A DNA stretch of 64,000 nucleotides from NCBI RefSeq assembly GCF_009720745.1, contig NZ_WNKX01000014.1, positions 1 to 64,000 of the forward strand, written 5' to 3'. The translations under genes and the position numbers were made by a program. Origin of the DNA: Massilia eburnea (GTDB lineage Bacteria; Pseudomonadota; Gammaproteobacteria; Burkholderiales; Burkholderiaceae_D). Below are positions 18,169 through 27,244 of the stretch, one piece after another; within the stretch, counting starts at the first letter, position 1; each line of letters starts with the position of its first letter. The notes under the pieces are model-generated. The model worked only from the letters and a program-made list of their open reading frames with translations, was not told the origin of the DNA and searched no databases.

Positions 18169-19956
18169 TTACATGGCCTCCGGTCCGGTATCGGTCGGCA
18201 CCACGATTTCCGTGATGTTCGAATCAGGAGGCACATTGGAGGCGCGCAATGCGTTGATTGCGACTGCCGCGAAAGTTGGTGCTGCGACCGAGCCGCCAAA
18301 GTGGCCGTTCTGGGTCGGTTCGTCGATCATGACTGCAATGATGAAGCGCGGCGCCGACATCGGCACCATGCCGACGAAGGAACCGATGTACTTGCGCGGC
18401 ATCGCGTAATGGCCGTTCTCCACCTTGTAGGCGGTACCGGTCTTGCCGCCCACGCGGTAGCCTGGAATCTGCGCTTTCTTGGCCGTGCCGTCCTTGCCCG
18501 ACACCACCATCTCCAGCATCTCGCGCATCTGCGCTGCGGTCTGCGGCTTGATGATCTGCTGGCCCAGCGGCTCCTTGTCGACCTTCTCAAACGACAAAGG
18601 AATGGTGTCACCATTCCGGGCAAACATCATGTAGGAGCGCGCCAGCTGTATCAGCGACACCGAGATACCGTTACCGTAGCTCATGGTCGCCTGTTCGATC
18701 GGCCGCCATGATTTATAAGGCCGCACCCTTCCCGCCACCGCGCCGGGGAAGCCCCACTTCGGCTGCTGCCCGAAACCGACCTTGGTGAACTGTTCCCACA
18801 TCTCCTGGGCCGGCATGCTGAGCGCGATCTTCGAGGTGCCGATGTTGGACGACATTTCGATGATCTGCTGCACACTGATCACGCCGTGCGCCTTGGTATC
18901 CGTGATCGTCTTGTCCAGGATGGTGTACCTGCCGTTGCCGGTATCGATCAGGGTATTCGGCTTGACCCGGCCGGTGTCCAGCGCCAGCGAAACCGTAATT
19001 GGCTTCAGCGTCGAACCCGGCTCGAAGGTGTCGGTCATCACGCGGTTGCGCAGCTGCGCGCCGGTCAGGTTGCGGCGGTCGTTCGGGTCGTAGCTTGGAT
19101 AGTTCGCCAGCGCCAGCACTTCACCGGTGTGCACGTCCAGCACCACGGCGCCGCCAGCCTTGGCGCCGAAGTGTTCGACGGCGGCTTTCAGCTGGGTAAA
19201 CGCGATGTACTGGATTTTGCTGTCCACCGACAGCACCACATCCTTGCCGTCATGCGGCTCGACGGCGCCGCCGATGTCTTCCACGATGCGGCCGCGTCCA
19301 TCCTTGATCACGCGGCGCGAGCCAGGCTTGCCGACCAGGTTGTTCTGCTGCGCCAGCTCAATCGACTCCTGGCCCTTGTCGTCCACATTGGTGAAGCCGA
19401 CCAGGTGGGTCATCACCTCGCCTTGCGGGTAGAAGCGCTTGTATTCAGGACGGATATCCATGCCGTCCAAATCCAGCGCCTTGATCTTGTCGGCGGTTTC
19501 CACCTCGACCTGGCGTTTCAGGTAGACCAGGTTGCGGTCGGAATCGAGCTTCTTGCGCAGCTCCGCCTCGCTCATTTCCAACAGGCCGGCCAAGGCGCGC
19601 AGCTTATCTTTCGGCGCGGCCAGCAGTTCTTCCGGCGAGGCCCAGATGGCGCGCACAGGGATGGACGAAGCCAGCACCTGGCCATTGCGGTCGGTAATCT
19701 TGCCGCGCACGGCCGGCAGTTCCTGCGTGCGCTGGTAGCGGTTGGCGCCTTCCTTCTGCAGGAACTGCTGCTGGCTCGACGTGCCTTGCAGCCAGACTGC
19801 ACGCGCAGCCAGCGCCGCGAACGCGGTGAACATCGCGAACAGCACCACGCGCGAGCGCCAGCTTGGCAGGCGCACCGCCAATACCGGGCTCTTTGAGAAG
19901 GACACGCCCTGCGAGCGCGCCACGCGTGCTGGTCCGGTTCCGCTGGAGCGCGTCAC
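18169..19956 (-). CDS. ftsI: FtsI (PBP3), septal transpeptidase
   Basis: Class B penicillin-binding protein that crosslinks septal peptidoglycan with FtsW. The 595 residues comprise a cytoplasmic tail, one membrane helix (about 37-55), a pedestal domain beginning near RGKITDRNG and the transpeptidase domain. Catalytic motifs are S315-x-x-K318 (GSTLKP), SSN in EMSSNIG (about 371-373) and KTGTAY (about 515). The start is GTG at 19956, overlapping the ftsL stop as GTGA. Confidence 0.98.
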   Translation of the reverse strand: MTRSSGTGPARVARSQGVSFSKSPVLAVRLPSWRSRVVLFAMFTAFAALAARAVWLQGTSSQQQFLQKEGANRYQRTQELPAVRGKITDRNGQVLASSIPVRAIWASPEELLAAPKDKLRALAGLLEMSEAELRKKLDSDRNLVYLKRQVEVETADKIKALDLDGMDIRPEYKRFYPQGEVMTHLVGFTNVDDKGQESIELAQQNNLVGKPGSRRVIKDGRGRIVEDIGGAVEPHDGKDVVLSVDSKIQYIAFTQLKAAVEHFGAKAGGAVVLDVHTGEVLALANYPSYDPNDRRNLTGAQLRNRVMTDTFEPGSTLKPITVSLALDTGRVKPNTLIDTGNGRYTILDKTITDTKAHGVISVQQIIEMSSNIGTSKIALSMPAQEMWEQFTKVGFGQQPKWGFPGAVAGRVRPYKSWRPIEQATMSYGNGISVSLIQLARSYMMFARNGDTIPLSFEKVDKEPLGQQIIKPQTAAQMREMLEMVVSGKDGTAKKAQIPGYRVGGKTGTAYKVENGHYAMPRKYIGSFVGMVPMSAPRFIIAVMIDEPTQNGHFGGSVAAPTFAAVAINALRASNVPPDSNITEIVVPTDTGPEAM

Positions 19957-20225
19957 TTGTCGCCCTCCGTCAGGTATTGGGTACGGTTCGGCGTCAGCTG
20001 GGTCATGCTCAGCTCACGGCGCGCGATTTCCTCGATACGGGCGTGCTTGCCCAGCGTGGACTGGTCCAGCTGCAGCTGGGCCCATTCGGTATCGAGCTGC
20101 TTGGCCTGGGCGTGCGCACGCTCCAGGTCTACGAACAGGTGGCGCTGCTGGTATTGCGCGTTAACGGTCGACAGGCCGCAAGCGACCAGCAATGCCGTCA
20201 ACACGATATTGAGCTTGTTACTCAT
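19953..20225 (-). CDS. ftsL: Cell division protein FtsL
   Basis: Small bitopic divisome protein of 90 residues, with one membrane helix (about 4-22) and a periplasmic coiled coil (about 26-65) for Fts[13 protein letters not shown] is near the end. It overlaps rsmH as ATGA and ftsI as GTGA. Sequence conservation is low in this family, so position supports the call. Confidence 0.95.
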   Translation of the reverse strand: MSNKLNIVLTALLVACGLSTVNAQYQQRHLFVDLERAHAQAKQLDTEWAQLQLDQSTLGKHARIEEIARRELSMTQLTPNRTQYLTEGDK

Positions 20226-21187
20226 TGCGCTCCTCCCGGGGCAGGCAGGCGCATGGCGACGCGCATCACGGCCGAACGCGCGCGCGGGTTTTCCTCCACC
20301 TCTTTATCGGAAGGCTTGATACGGGACAGCAGTTTCAGTTCCGGCTGCGGCAGGTCGGCTGCCTTGATCGGCAAGCGCCGGTCGGGCTGCTCCACCTTGG
20401 CCTTGGAAGCGAGGAACTGCTTGACCATGCGGTCTTCCAGCGAATGGAAGCTGATGATGGCCAGGATGCCGCCCGGCTTCAACGCGTCAAACGCCTGGCT
20501 CAGGGCCGATTCAAGGTCCTCAAGCTCCTTATTGACGAAAATCCGGATAGCCTGAAAGGTGCGGGTCGCAGGATCCTTGCCCTTTTCGCGAGTCTTGACC
20601 GCGCCTGCCACGATACCGGCAAGCTGTCGTGTGCTTGAAATTGGTTCGACTGCCCGGCGAGCAACAATCGCCTTTGCAATCTGAAAAGCAAACCGTTCTT
20701 CCCCATAATCCCTTATCACCTTTTCCAGTGTTTTTTCTGATTCTGTGGCCAGCCACTCGGCGGCGGAGATACCACGCGTGGTATCCATGCGCATGTCGAG
20801 CGGGCCATCGTTGCGGAAGCTGAAGCCGCGCGCAGCATCGTCTACTTGTGGCGACGAGATGCCGAGGTCCAGCAAAATGCCGTCGACGGCGGGAATGCCG
20901 CGTTCGGCCAGCGCATCCGCCATGGTGGCGAAGCTGTCATGCACGATGGTGAATCGCGCGTCGCCGATGGTTTCGGCGTTGGCGATAGCTTGTAAATCTT
21001 TGTCGAAGGCGATCAGGCGGGCTTCCGGGCCCAGGCGGGACAGGATCAGGCGGCTATGGCCGCCGCGGCCGAACGTTCCATCTATATAGATGCCGTTGGC
21101 GCGCTCGCCTTTCAGGTCGAGCGCATCCACTGCTTCATCTAACAGCACCGTACGATGCTGGAATTCTGGCACCGAGGTCGTCGTCAT
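20222..21187 (-). CDS. rsmH: 16S rRNA m4C1402 methyltransferase
   Basis: RsmH (formerly MraW), an AdoMet-dependent N4-methylase of C1402. The 321-residue protein carries the N-terminal [13 protein letters not shown], the AdoMet motif [25 protein letters not shown] and the C-terminal [15 protein letters not shown]. It lies 13 bp after mraZ. Confidence 0.98.
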   Translation of the reverse strand: MTTTSVPEFQHRTVLLDEAVDALDLKGERANGIYIDGTFGRGGHSRLILSRLGPEARLIAFDKDLQAIANAETIGDARFTIVHDSFATMADALAERGIPAVDGILLDLGISSPQVDDAARGFSFRNDGPLDMRMDTTRGISAAEWLATESEKTLEKVIRDYGEERFAFQIAKAIVARRAVEPISSTRQLAGIVAGAVKTREKGKDPATRTFQAIRIFVNKELEDLESALSQAFDALKPGGILAIISFHSLEDRMVKQFLASKAKVEQPDRRLPIKAADLPQPELKLLSRIKPSDKEVEENPRARSAVMRVAMRLPAPGGAQ

Positions 21188-21200
21188 TATGAGTCAGGCC

Positions 21201-21629
21201 TCAGAAAGAGAAATCGGACAGGGTATCGGGCATGCCAACCTCGATGGTGGCTTGCTCGTTGGCGGCACGCTTGACCGGATCCCAGATCTCGAAGTGGGTC
21301 AGCATGCCGGACAGCACGACCTCGCGGCCCAGGCCGACGGCGTCGCGCAATTCAGGCGCCACCAGGATGCGGCCGGCCGAATCCATCTCGACGTCGGTCG
21401 CGTTGCCCAGCAGGATACGCTGCCAGCCGCGGGCCGACATCGGCCAGCCGGCGATCTGGTCGCGCTTGGCTTCCCAGGTATGGCGCGGATACATCAGGAG
21501 ACAGCCATCCGGGTGCTTGGTAAGCGTGAGCCGTCCTTCGCACTGAATCATCAGTGCGTCACGATGCTTGGCCGGGATGGACATCCTGCCTTTCGCATCT
21601 AATGTGATCGCGGACGCGCCTTGGAACAC
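21201..21629 (-). CDS. mraZ: Transcriptional regulator MraZ
   Basis: DNA-binding protein that represses its own dcw promoter. The 142-residue protein has two SpoVT/AbrB-like halves, each with the family DxxGR motif (DAKGRMSIP near 11, DSAGRILV near 85). The start is GTG at 21629, with AAGG 9-12 bases upstream. Its operator is visible at 21651-21685. Confidence 0.97.
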   Translation of the reverse strand: MFQGASAITLDAKGRMSIPAKHRDALMIQCEGRLTLTKHPDGCLLMYPRHTWEAKRDQIAGWPMSARGWQRILLGNATDVEMDSAGRILVAPELRDAVGLGREVVLSGMLTHFEIWDPVKRAANEQATIEVGMPDTLSDFSF

Positions 21630-21650
21630 GACTTAACCTTATCTAAAAAA

Positions 21651-21685
21651 TCCCACAAAACTACACTTTTTCACACTATCGCCCA
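21651..21685 (-). promoter_or_regulatory. MraZ operator: four 5-mers at 10-bp period
   Basis: On the minus strand the pentamers TGGGC, TGTGA, TGTAG and TGGGA follow one another, each separated by exactly 5 nt (start points 21685, 21675, 21665, 21655). The known MraZ site is TGGGN repeats separated by 5 nt. The repeats cover the predicted transcription start and end 21 bp before the mraZ GTG. Confidence 0.85.
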
Positions 21686-21713
21686 CTTTAGAGGATGCTC
21701 ACAAGCCGGTCAA
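21685..21713 (-). promoter_or_regulatory. Predicted sigma-70 promoter of the dcw cluster
   Basis: TTGACC (21708-21713), 17 bp, TAAAGT (21685-21690), read on the minus strand. The predicted start near 21678 falls inside the MraZ boxes, so MraZ binding should block initiation. Confidence 0.75.
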
Positions 21714-22011
21714 GCAATTTTCCCAAGTGAAAATACCGATTTGTCCAATGAAATGAAGGACTTAGCGCCATTCCTTGAGAAATGGCAGCACTAAAAACCA
21801 TTGAGAAATTAGGGACTTATGAAAGATAGTGAAAGTGCTACTTCACATGCAAAGAGGGCGAAACCTGAAAAAAATGACTAAAAATAAATGTGGAAATCGG
21901 CGTTAGGTTGCCTGATGACAACGACACTTTAGCAAATTAACAACAAGTGCCGGGACCCCGCCCTGGCGGGAGAATGACTGCCTGCCACGCTTTGCGCGTG
22001 ATCCGGACCCT
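21714..22011. other. AT-rich intergenic stretch without genes
   Basis: About 300 bp between the dcw promoter and the collagenase terminator, with no credible ORF. It holds an inverted repeat GCCATT/AATGGC (21767-21772, 21781-21786), a direct repeat TTGAGAAAT at 21775 and 21801 (26 bp apart) and GTGAA...TTCAC at about 21829-21845. Upstream dcw control sites or a small RNA are possible; nothing firm can be assigned. Confidence 0.5.
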
Positions 22012-22048
22012 CAAATAAAAATTGCCGCCCAGGAGAGCTGGGCGGCAA
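22012..22048 (-). terminator. Terminator of the collagenase gene
   Basis: Stem TTGCCGCCCA (22022-22031) with TGGGCGGCAA (22039-22048), followed on the minus strand by TTTTTATTTGA. Confidence 0.9.
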
Positions 22049-22107
22049 CTTGTATAGACAAATGGTGTTGCCACCGCTTGCCACCATTATACGGCTTAGG
22101 ACACTTT

Positions 22108-24363
22108 TTACTCGTAAGTGACGCCAACCGTGACGCCGCTGAACGGCTGCTTCGCTTCCAGCACGATGTAATACCATTGGTTGGCCACCGGGCTCGGGAT
22201 GCTGATATTTTCAGCATTGCCGGCATTGGCCGAGGCGTAATCGTAGGAAGTGGTGGTCGGATAACGGTTCAGGGCCACATACATATTCATGTCGCCAGTG
22301 CCGCCGGCGCTCATGATCTTCACGTTTTTCGCGCCGGCCGGCACAATCAGGTGCAGGTAGGTGCGCGTGCTGGACGACAGGTTGCGAATGGCGCAGTTCT
22401 GCCCAAGGTAGGTTGGCGAGGCCTGGCCGCTGCAAGTTGGCAGGTTGGACACGCTATCCGGCATCGGCGGATCGCCAGCCGTGGTAGCCGCGTCGGCCCA
22501 GGCGGCGAATTCGCTGTCGTAACGGGTGCCGATCCCCTGCATGAAGCTGTTGTAGCGGCTGTAGTCGCCGACCCGGAAATTGGCCAGCGCCTGGTCGACG
22601 TCCGCACGGTGGCGCTCCACCATGAAGCGCGTCGCCATATAGCCCCAGCGATAGGCCCGGTCCTGGTAGTCCGCCATCGAATAGGTGTTGCCGAAGATAT
22701 CGCTCAGGCGGTACTTGCGGGTGCGCGCCATGTCGATCGCCGTCTGGTTGTTGTTCTTCAGCGAGAGGTATTCCGCGATACCCTCGATCCACCACACGGT
22801 CGGCACCGAAGTCGCCATGCCGAAATCGCCGTACATGTCGAAGCGGCCGTCGATGTAGTGCACGAATTCGTGCTCCAGGTTCCACACCTTGAAGGTCGGA
22901 CGCAGCCACGATGCCTCGTGGGCGATGAAGCGCGCCTGGTTGCCCGCCTGCGATGGATCGCCTTCCAGGTACATGCCGCCATTGTTGGTGTCGATGCCGT
23001 AAATGATGCCGGCGTACTTGCTGTAGTTGGTGTAGTCGTCGAACACCACCAGTTCCAGCGAGGTGTTGTTGTCATGCGCGACCGGGGTGTTATTGGTCTG
23101 CAGCATGGCGTGGGCGTAAGTGGTTTCCGTCGCCAGCGAGGAACAGATCTGCTGCACCTGGTCCGAAGTCACGTCCTGTGCACGCAGGCGCAGCGTAGGG
23201 CTGCAGCTGTAGGTGGTCTTCAGCACGGCGTTGGCCAGCTGCTGCTCGAAATTGCAGGTGCCGTACTGGCCGCAGTTGGCGTTGTCGTAGTACTTGACCG
23301 CTTGCGCTGCAGCCAGCCACATGTCGCCGTCGGCGCCCAGCATGGTGCTGGTGTTCAGCGTGTTCTGCACCATCGGTTTCACCTGCGGCTTCAGGCCTGC
23401 GTACTGCATGAAGCGGAAGGTCTCGTTCGACGTATCAGTCAGCTGGTAGCTGGCATTGGTGTTCAGCAGCGCCGGCTTGTTGGCGGTGATGAAGGCGTAC
23501 AGTGTGTTGGCATAAGAGATGTCGTTCGACAGGGTCGTGCCCACATCAGGCATCGTGTGGGCGCGGAACAGCACATTCAGTGCGCCGGTCATGCCGCCGC
23601 CTGCGCTGTCCTGCTTCAGGGCATCCGCTGCCGTCGGCATGGTCCCGGTATTGGTGAAGCGGGCGACCGTCATCTTCACGTCGGGCAGGTATTGCACCTC
23701 GTCGTGCATATTGGTGATCAGGCGCCAGGTTTCAGCCGCAGTGGTCGAGGCAACGGTGTTGTTGGCATACAGGCTGCTGCCCTGCACCGCGCTGTGGAGC
23801 GTTGCGCGCAGGGGGGCGCGCACCGATTCGGTTAACGCAGGAATGGTGCCGTTGCTGGCCTGGTAGTAGCCTGCGCGCAGGTAAAGCACGAGGTTGACCA
23901 GCTTCATGTTGGTGCCGTTGTAGCTGGCAGCTTCGCTTGCCAGGCGGCTGGCGACCGCGCTGACGTTGGCGCTGGAATAGATCCCGGTAGCCAGGGACGT
24001 ATCGGCGGAGAACAGCGGGTAGGTACATTCGTAGTCCGGCAGGTTGGCCACATAGTCGGCCAGTGCCGCGCCGCTATAGCCCGCCAGGACGGTCATGTCC
24101 TTGCACTGGGTCGTTGCCAGCGTTGGCGCCACGCTGGCCTTCATATTGCGCGGCATCAGGTCATTGCGCGGCTTGCGCGTTGGCGCCAGGTCGTACTTGC
24201 TTTGCTCTACGGATGGCGGCAGGGTTTGCCGCTGGTGCGGCGCCGGGGCTTGCTTGAGTTTCTGCTCGTGGCCATCGCCATCATGCTTGCTTGCCGCTTG
24301 CGCGGCGGCGCTGGCCAGCATGGCGGCCAGCAGGCCGGCCATGCCAATTGGGTGCAACTTCAT
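22108..24363 (-). CDS. Secreted M9-family collagenase
   Basis: A 751-residue Vibrio-type microbial collagenase. Signal peptide 1-24 (MAGLLAAMLASAAAQA core, cleavage near AQA-AS) is followed by a Lys/Gln/Pro-rich propeptide region, the helical activator half (about 85-430) and the zinc peptidase half. HEFVHYIDG holds the HExxH zinc motif, and the glutamate of WWIEGIAEYLS is the third ligand. The last about 100 residues, after CSGQASPTYLG, look like a PPC (pre-peptidase C-terminal) beta domain. It probably digests collagen or gelatin outside the cell. It stands alone between its terminator and the AraC gene. Confidence 0.93.
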   Translation of the reverse strand: MKLHPIGMAGLLAAMLASAAAQAASKHDGDGHEQKLKQAPAPHQRQTLPPSVEQSKYDLAPTRKPRNDLMPRNMKASVAPTLATTQCKDMTVLAGYSGAALADYVANLPDYECTYPLFSADTSLATGIYSSANVSAVASRLASEAASYNGTNMKLVNLVLYLRAGYYQASNGTIPALTESVRAPLRATLHSAVQGSSLYANNTVASTTAAETWRLITNMHDEVQYLPDVKMTVARFTNTGTMPTAADALKQDSAGGGMTGALNVLFRAHTMPDVGTTLSNDISYANTLYAFITANKPALLNTNASYQLTDTSNETFRFMQYAGLKPQVKPMVQNTLNTSTMLGADGDMWLAAAQAVKYYDNANCGQYGTCNFEQQLANAVLKTTYSCSPTLRLRAQDVTSDQVQQICSSLATETTYAHAMLQTNNTPVAHDNNTSLELVVFDDYTNYSKYAGIIYGIDTNNGGMYLEGDPSQAGNQARFIAHEASWLRPTFKVWNLEHEFVHYIDGRFDMYGDFGMATSVPTVWWIEGIAEYLSLKNNNQTAIDMARTRKYRLSDIFGNTYSMADYQDRAYRWGYMATRFMVERHRADVDQALANFRVGDYSRYNSFMQGIGTRYDSEFAAWADAATTAGDPPMPDSVSNLPTCSGQASPTYLGQNCAIRNLSSSTRTYLHLIVPAGAKNVKIMSAGGTGDMNMYVALNRYPTTTSYDYASANAGNAENISIPSPVANQWYYIVLEAKQPFSGVTVGVTYE

Positions 24364-24461
24364 GTCTCCACCTCTTCTCGTTGTTAAATGGGAGAGCCCA
24401 TGCTAACGAGGAGGCGCGGCGCGCTTGCAACCGTGCGCGCCGTTAGTGTGATTTCGCTGGA

Positions 24462-25235
24462 TCAGGCAGCGTGAACTGCACAGGAGATGGGCGAAAAAGC
24501 CACAGGTGTGCGCGTTCCGGAACCGTTGCGGTACTGGCTTGGCGTGTAGCCGGTCATCGCCTTGAACTGGCGGCTGAAGGCGCTGTGGTCCGTGTAGCCG
24601 CATTCGCGCGCAATGTCGGCGATGCTGCGGCCGGGGTGGGCTTCGATCAGCGTCAGCGCCCCTTCCAGGCGCGATTGCAGCAGCAGTTGGCGCGGGCTGT
24701 AGTGGAACACCTTCTGGAACAGGCGCTCGACGCGCGCCAGCGACAAGCCTTCTTCCCGCGCCAGGTCGGCCAGGTTCAGCTGCTGGTGGTAGTTGTCGCG
24801 GATGCGCTGGGCGATGCGTGCCACCTGGCGGTAGACCGGGTGCTGCTCGTCGACCAGGCCGAGGTCGTGCGAGGTGCCGACCAGGCCGACGATGTCGCCA
24901 TGTTCATTGCGCAGCGGGGTCTTGTGCGTCAGGCACCAGCCGCGGCGGCGGTTCGGATACAGGTGCAGCTCGAGATGCTTCTCGATGGTGGCGCCCATCT
25001 CGATCACCTGGCGATCCTGCGCCTCATAGGCTGTCGCCAGCGGATGCGGGTGCACATCCATCGCAGTCTTGCCGAGAATGTCGGTCTTGTTGCGCAGGCC
25101 GCAGCGGCGCGCCAGCGTATTGTTGACGGCTACATAGCGGCCGTCGCGGTCCTTCACGAAAAAGGCCACTTCGGTCAACGCGTCGAACAGCTTTTCGATC
25201 GCGTCCAGTTCCACATTCCACGGACGGTCCATCAT
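24462..25235 (-). CDS. PAS-AraC family transcriptional regulator
   Basis: A 257-residue regulator with an N-terminal PAS domain (about 10-120; [35 protein letters not shown]) and a C-terminal AraC-type double helix-turn-helix (about 140-235; [20 protein letters not shown], then TGYTPSQYR). The start ATG at 25235 overlaps the glpK stop and follows GGGAG; an ATG one codon later is equally possible. Coupling to glpK suggests a role in glycerol or related carbon control, which is inference. The PAS ligand is unknown. Confidence 0.88.
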   Translation of the reverse strand: MMDRPWNVELDAIEKLFDALTEVAFFVKDRDGRYVAVNNTLARRCGLRNKTDILGKTAMDVHPHPLATAYEAQDRQVIEMGATIEKHLELHLYPNRRRGWCLTHKTPLRNEHGDIVGLVGTSHDLGLVDEQHPVYRQVARIAQRIRDNYHQQLNLADLAREEGLSLARVERLFQKVFHYSPRQLLLQSRLEGALTLIEAHPGRSIADIARECGYTDHSAFSRQFKAMTGYTPSQYRNGSGTRTPVAFSPISCAVHAA

Positions 25236-26716
25236 AAAGGTGTCTCCCATGCTTTGGCGCGCTCTGTGGCGCGCTTCCATTTTGCCAGCAATTGGGCGCG
25301 TTGGTCATCCCCCATCGCCGGCGTGAAGCGGCGCTCGCAAGCCCACTGCCTGGCGATTTCTTCCTGGGATTCCCAGAAGCCCACGGCCAGGCCGGCCAGG
25401 TAAGCCGCGCCCAGCGCCGTCGTTTCGGTGACCTTCGGGCGCAGCACGGGCACGCCCAGCAGGTCGGACTGGAACTGCATCAGCATGTCGTTGCGGGCGG
25501 CGCCGCCGTCGGCGCGCACCTCCGTCACCGGCATGGAGGCATCCTTCTGCATCGCCGCCAGCAGTTCGGCGCTCTGGTAAGCAATCGACTCCACCGCGGC
25601 GCGCGCAATGTGCGCCTTGTTGCTGCCGCGCGTCAGGCCGACGATGGCGCCGCGCGCATAGGGATCCCAGTGCGGCGCGCCCAGGCCGACAAATGCCGGC
25701 ACCAGGAACACGCCGCCGCTGTCAGGCACGCTGCCGGCCAGCGCTTCGACTTCGCTCGAGTGCTGGATGATGCCCAGGCCGTCGCGCAGCCACTGCACGG
25801 TGGCGCCGCCCATGAAGACAGAGCCTTCCAGCATGTAGTCGGTTTCGCCGTCGACGCGCCAGCCGACCGTCGACAGCAGGCGGTTATGCGAGGTGCGTGG
25901 ATGGCGGCCCGCATTCATCAACATGAAGCATCCGGTGCCATAGGTATTCTTCACCATGCCCGGTTGATGGCAGGCCTGGCCGAACGTGGCTGCCTGCTGG
26001 TCGCCGGCGATGCCCGCCACCGGGATTGCATGGCCGAACAGCGCTTCGCGCGTCACGCCCACCTCTTCGCTGGAAGACACCACTTGCGGCAGCATTCCTT
26101 CCGGGATGTCGAACAGCGCAAGCAGGTCGGAATCCCAGCGCATCAGGTGAATGTTGAACAGCATGGTGCGCGAAGCGTTCGAGACGTCGGTGACGTGCAC
26201 GCCGCACAGCTTCCACGCGAGCCAGGAATCGATGGTGCCGAAGCACAGCGCGCCCTTGCGCGCACGCTCGCGCGCACCGGGCACATGGTCCAGGATCCAT
26301 TTGACTTTGGTGGCGGAGAAATAGGCGTCCAGCTCCAGGCCGGTCGCCTCGCAGATCATTTTCGCCTTGCCGGCGGCGCGCAGCTCTTCGCAGTAGTCGG
26401 CGGTGCGGCGGTCCTGCCAGACGATGGCGGGCGCGATCGGCTCGCCGGTCTTGCGGTCCCACACCACGGTGGTCTCGCGCTGGTTGGTGATGCCGATGGC
26501 GCGCACCTTTTTCACGTCGAAGTCCTGCAGGACCTTGCGCGCTACGGTAAGCTGGCTGTTCCAGATTTCGTTGGGATCGTGCTCGACCCAGCCTGGCTGG
26601 GGGAAGTGCTGGGGAAATTCCTGCGCCGCACATCCTGCGATTTTCCCCTCGTGGTCGAACAGGATGGCGCGCGAACTGGTTGTGCCCTGGTCCAGGGCGA
26701 GGATGTATTGAGTCAT
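25232..26716 (-). CDS. glpK: Glycerol kinase
   Basis: Phosphorylates glycerol to glycerol-3-phosphate. The 494-residue FGGY-family protein has the N-terminal [13 protein letters not shown], the substrate-binding [21 protein letters not shown], the [16 protein letters not shown] region and the C-terminal [14 protein letters not shown]. It starts at the canonical [11 protein letters not shown], yet only GAGAG directly abuts the ATG, so the ribosome site is poor. The start is 14 bp after the 3' end of rnpB on the same strand, with no promoter or terminator visible between them. Confidence 0.98.
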   Translation of the reverse strand: MTQYILALDQGTTSSRAILFDHEGKIAGCAAQEFPQHFPQPGWVEHDPNEIWNSQLTVARKVLQDFDVKKVRAIGITNQRETTVVWDRKTGEPIAPAIVWQDRRTADYCEELRAAGKAKMICEATGLELDAYFSATKVKWILDHVPGARERARKGALCFGTIDSWLAWKLCGVHVTDVSNASRTMLFNIHLMRWDSDLLALFDIPEGMLPQVVSSSEEVGVTREALFGHAIPVAGIAGDQQAATFGQACHQPGMVKNTYGTGCFMLMNAGRHPRTSHNRLLSTVGWRVDGETDYMLEGSVFMGGATVQWLRDGLGIIQHSSEVEALAGSVPDSGGVFLVPAFVGLGAPHWDPYARGAIVGLTRGSNKAHIARAAVESIAYQSAELLAAMQKDASMPVTEVRADGGAARNDMLMQFQSDLLGVPVLRPKVTETTALGAAYLAGLAVGFWESQEEIARQWACERRFTPAMGDDQRAQLLAKWKRATERAKAWETPL

Positions 26717-26730
26717 CTCTCAAGAATTAG

Positions 26731-27060
26731 TTGAAGCAAGCCGATAGGCCGGATTTTGTTACGGCACCCGAGGGTGCTATGACAGCCATTCCTCTAGGCG
26801 ACGGATTACTCCGCCGCTCAAGCTTTCTACCCGCACGCTCCGCGAGCAACATCATCGCGTGCCTATTTGAAATTGCACCAGGTGGAGGTTACCGCGTTTC
26901 ACCGTAACTTAATACGCTCGTCTCTGTGGCCCTATTCCTCGCCTTATACCATTGCTGGCTTTCAGCGGACGGCCGTTAACCGTCACCCCGCTCTGTGGAG
27001 TCCGGACCTTCCTCCCGCCTCGGTATTGCTACCTTGGCCAGCGGCTGTCTGGCTTGCTTC
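26731..27060 (-). ncRNA. rnpB: RNase P RNA, class A
   Basis: Catalytic RNA of RNase P, which matures tRNA 5' ends. On the minus strand it begins GAAGCAAGCCAGACAGCCGC, continues with the universal GGAGGAAGGTCCGGACTCC (P4 5' strand), contains GGGTAGAAAGCTTGAG and AGAGGAATGGCTGTC (P4 3' strand), and closes with CCGGCCTATCGGCTTGCTTC, which pairs with the 5' end (P1). About 330 nt, complete. Short ORFs in this interval are shadows. Confidence 0.97.
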
Positions 27061-27067
27061 GGGCGAT

Positions 27068-27096
27068 ATTCTACATCATTGGTGTCAGCGTTAAAA
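27068..27096 (-). promoter_or_regulatory. rnpB promoter, -35 inside a palindrome arm
   Basis: TAGAAT at 27068-27073 lies 7 nt before the rnpB 5' end on the minus strand. At 17-bp spacing the -35 position (27091-27096) reads TTTTAA, a poor box lying inside the arm of the 27079-27160 palindrome. Confidence 0.65.
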
Positions 27097-27160
27097 AAAG
27101 GGGACGTACCCCTTTTTCACGAAAAAGGGGTACGTCCCCTTTTTTTAACGCTGACACCAA
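27079..27160. repeat. 82-bp perfect nested palindrome
   Basis: Bases 27079-27118 are the exact reverse complement of 27121-27160. Each arm starts with GGTGTCAGCGTTAA and contains a smaller self-complementary unit, AAAAAGGGGTACG / CGTCCCCTTTTT, so the element is two inverted copies of that unit. The same unit forms the centre of the palindrome at 34615-34667. It lies between the rnpB promoter and the TPP-enzyme gene. Confidence 0.95.
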
Positions 27161-27244
27161 CCGTAAAAAGGTGTCGCAAATCGGAAAGCTATTTCCCCAG
27201 AGCAGGCATAGAATGCCAAATCCATGTATAAGAAGGCAAGTACC

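Noticed and set aside
16627..18711. 694-codon + strand ORF across murE/ftsI
   Set aside because: Antisense shadow; murE and ftsI are unambiguous on the other strand.
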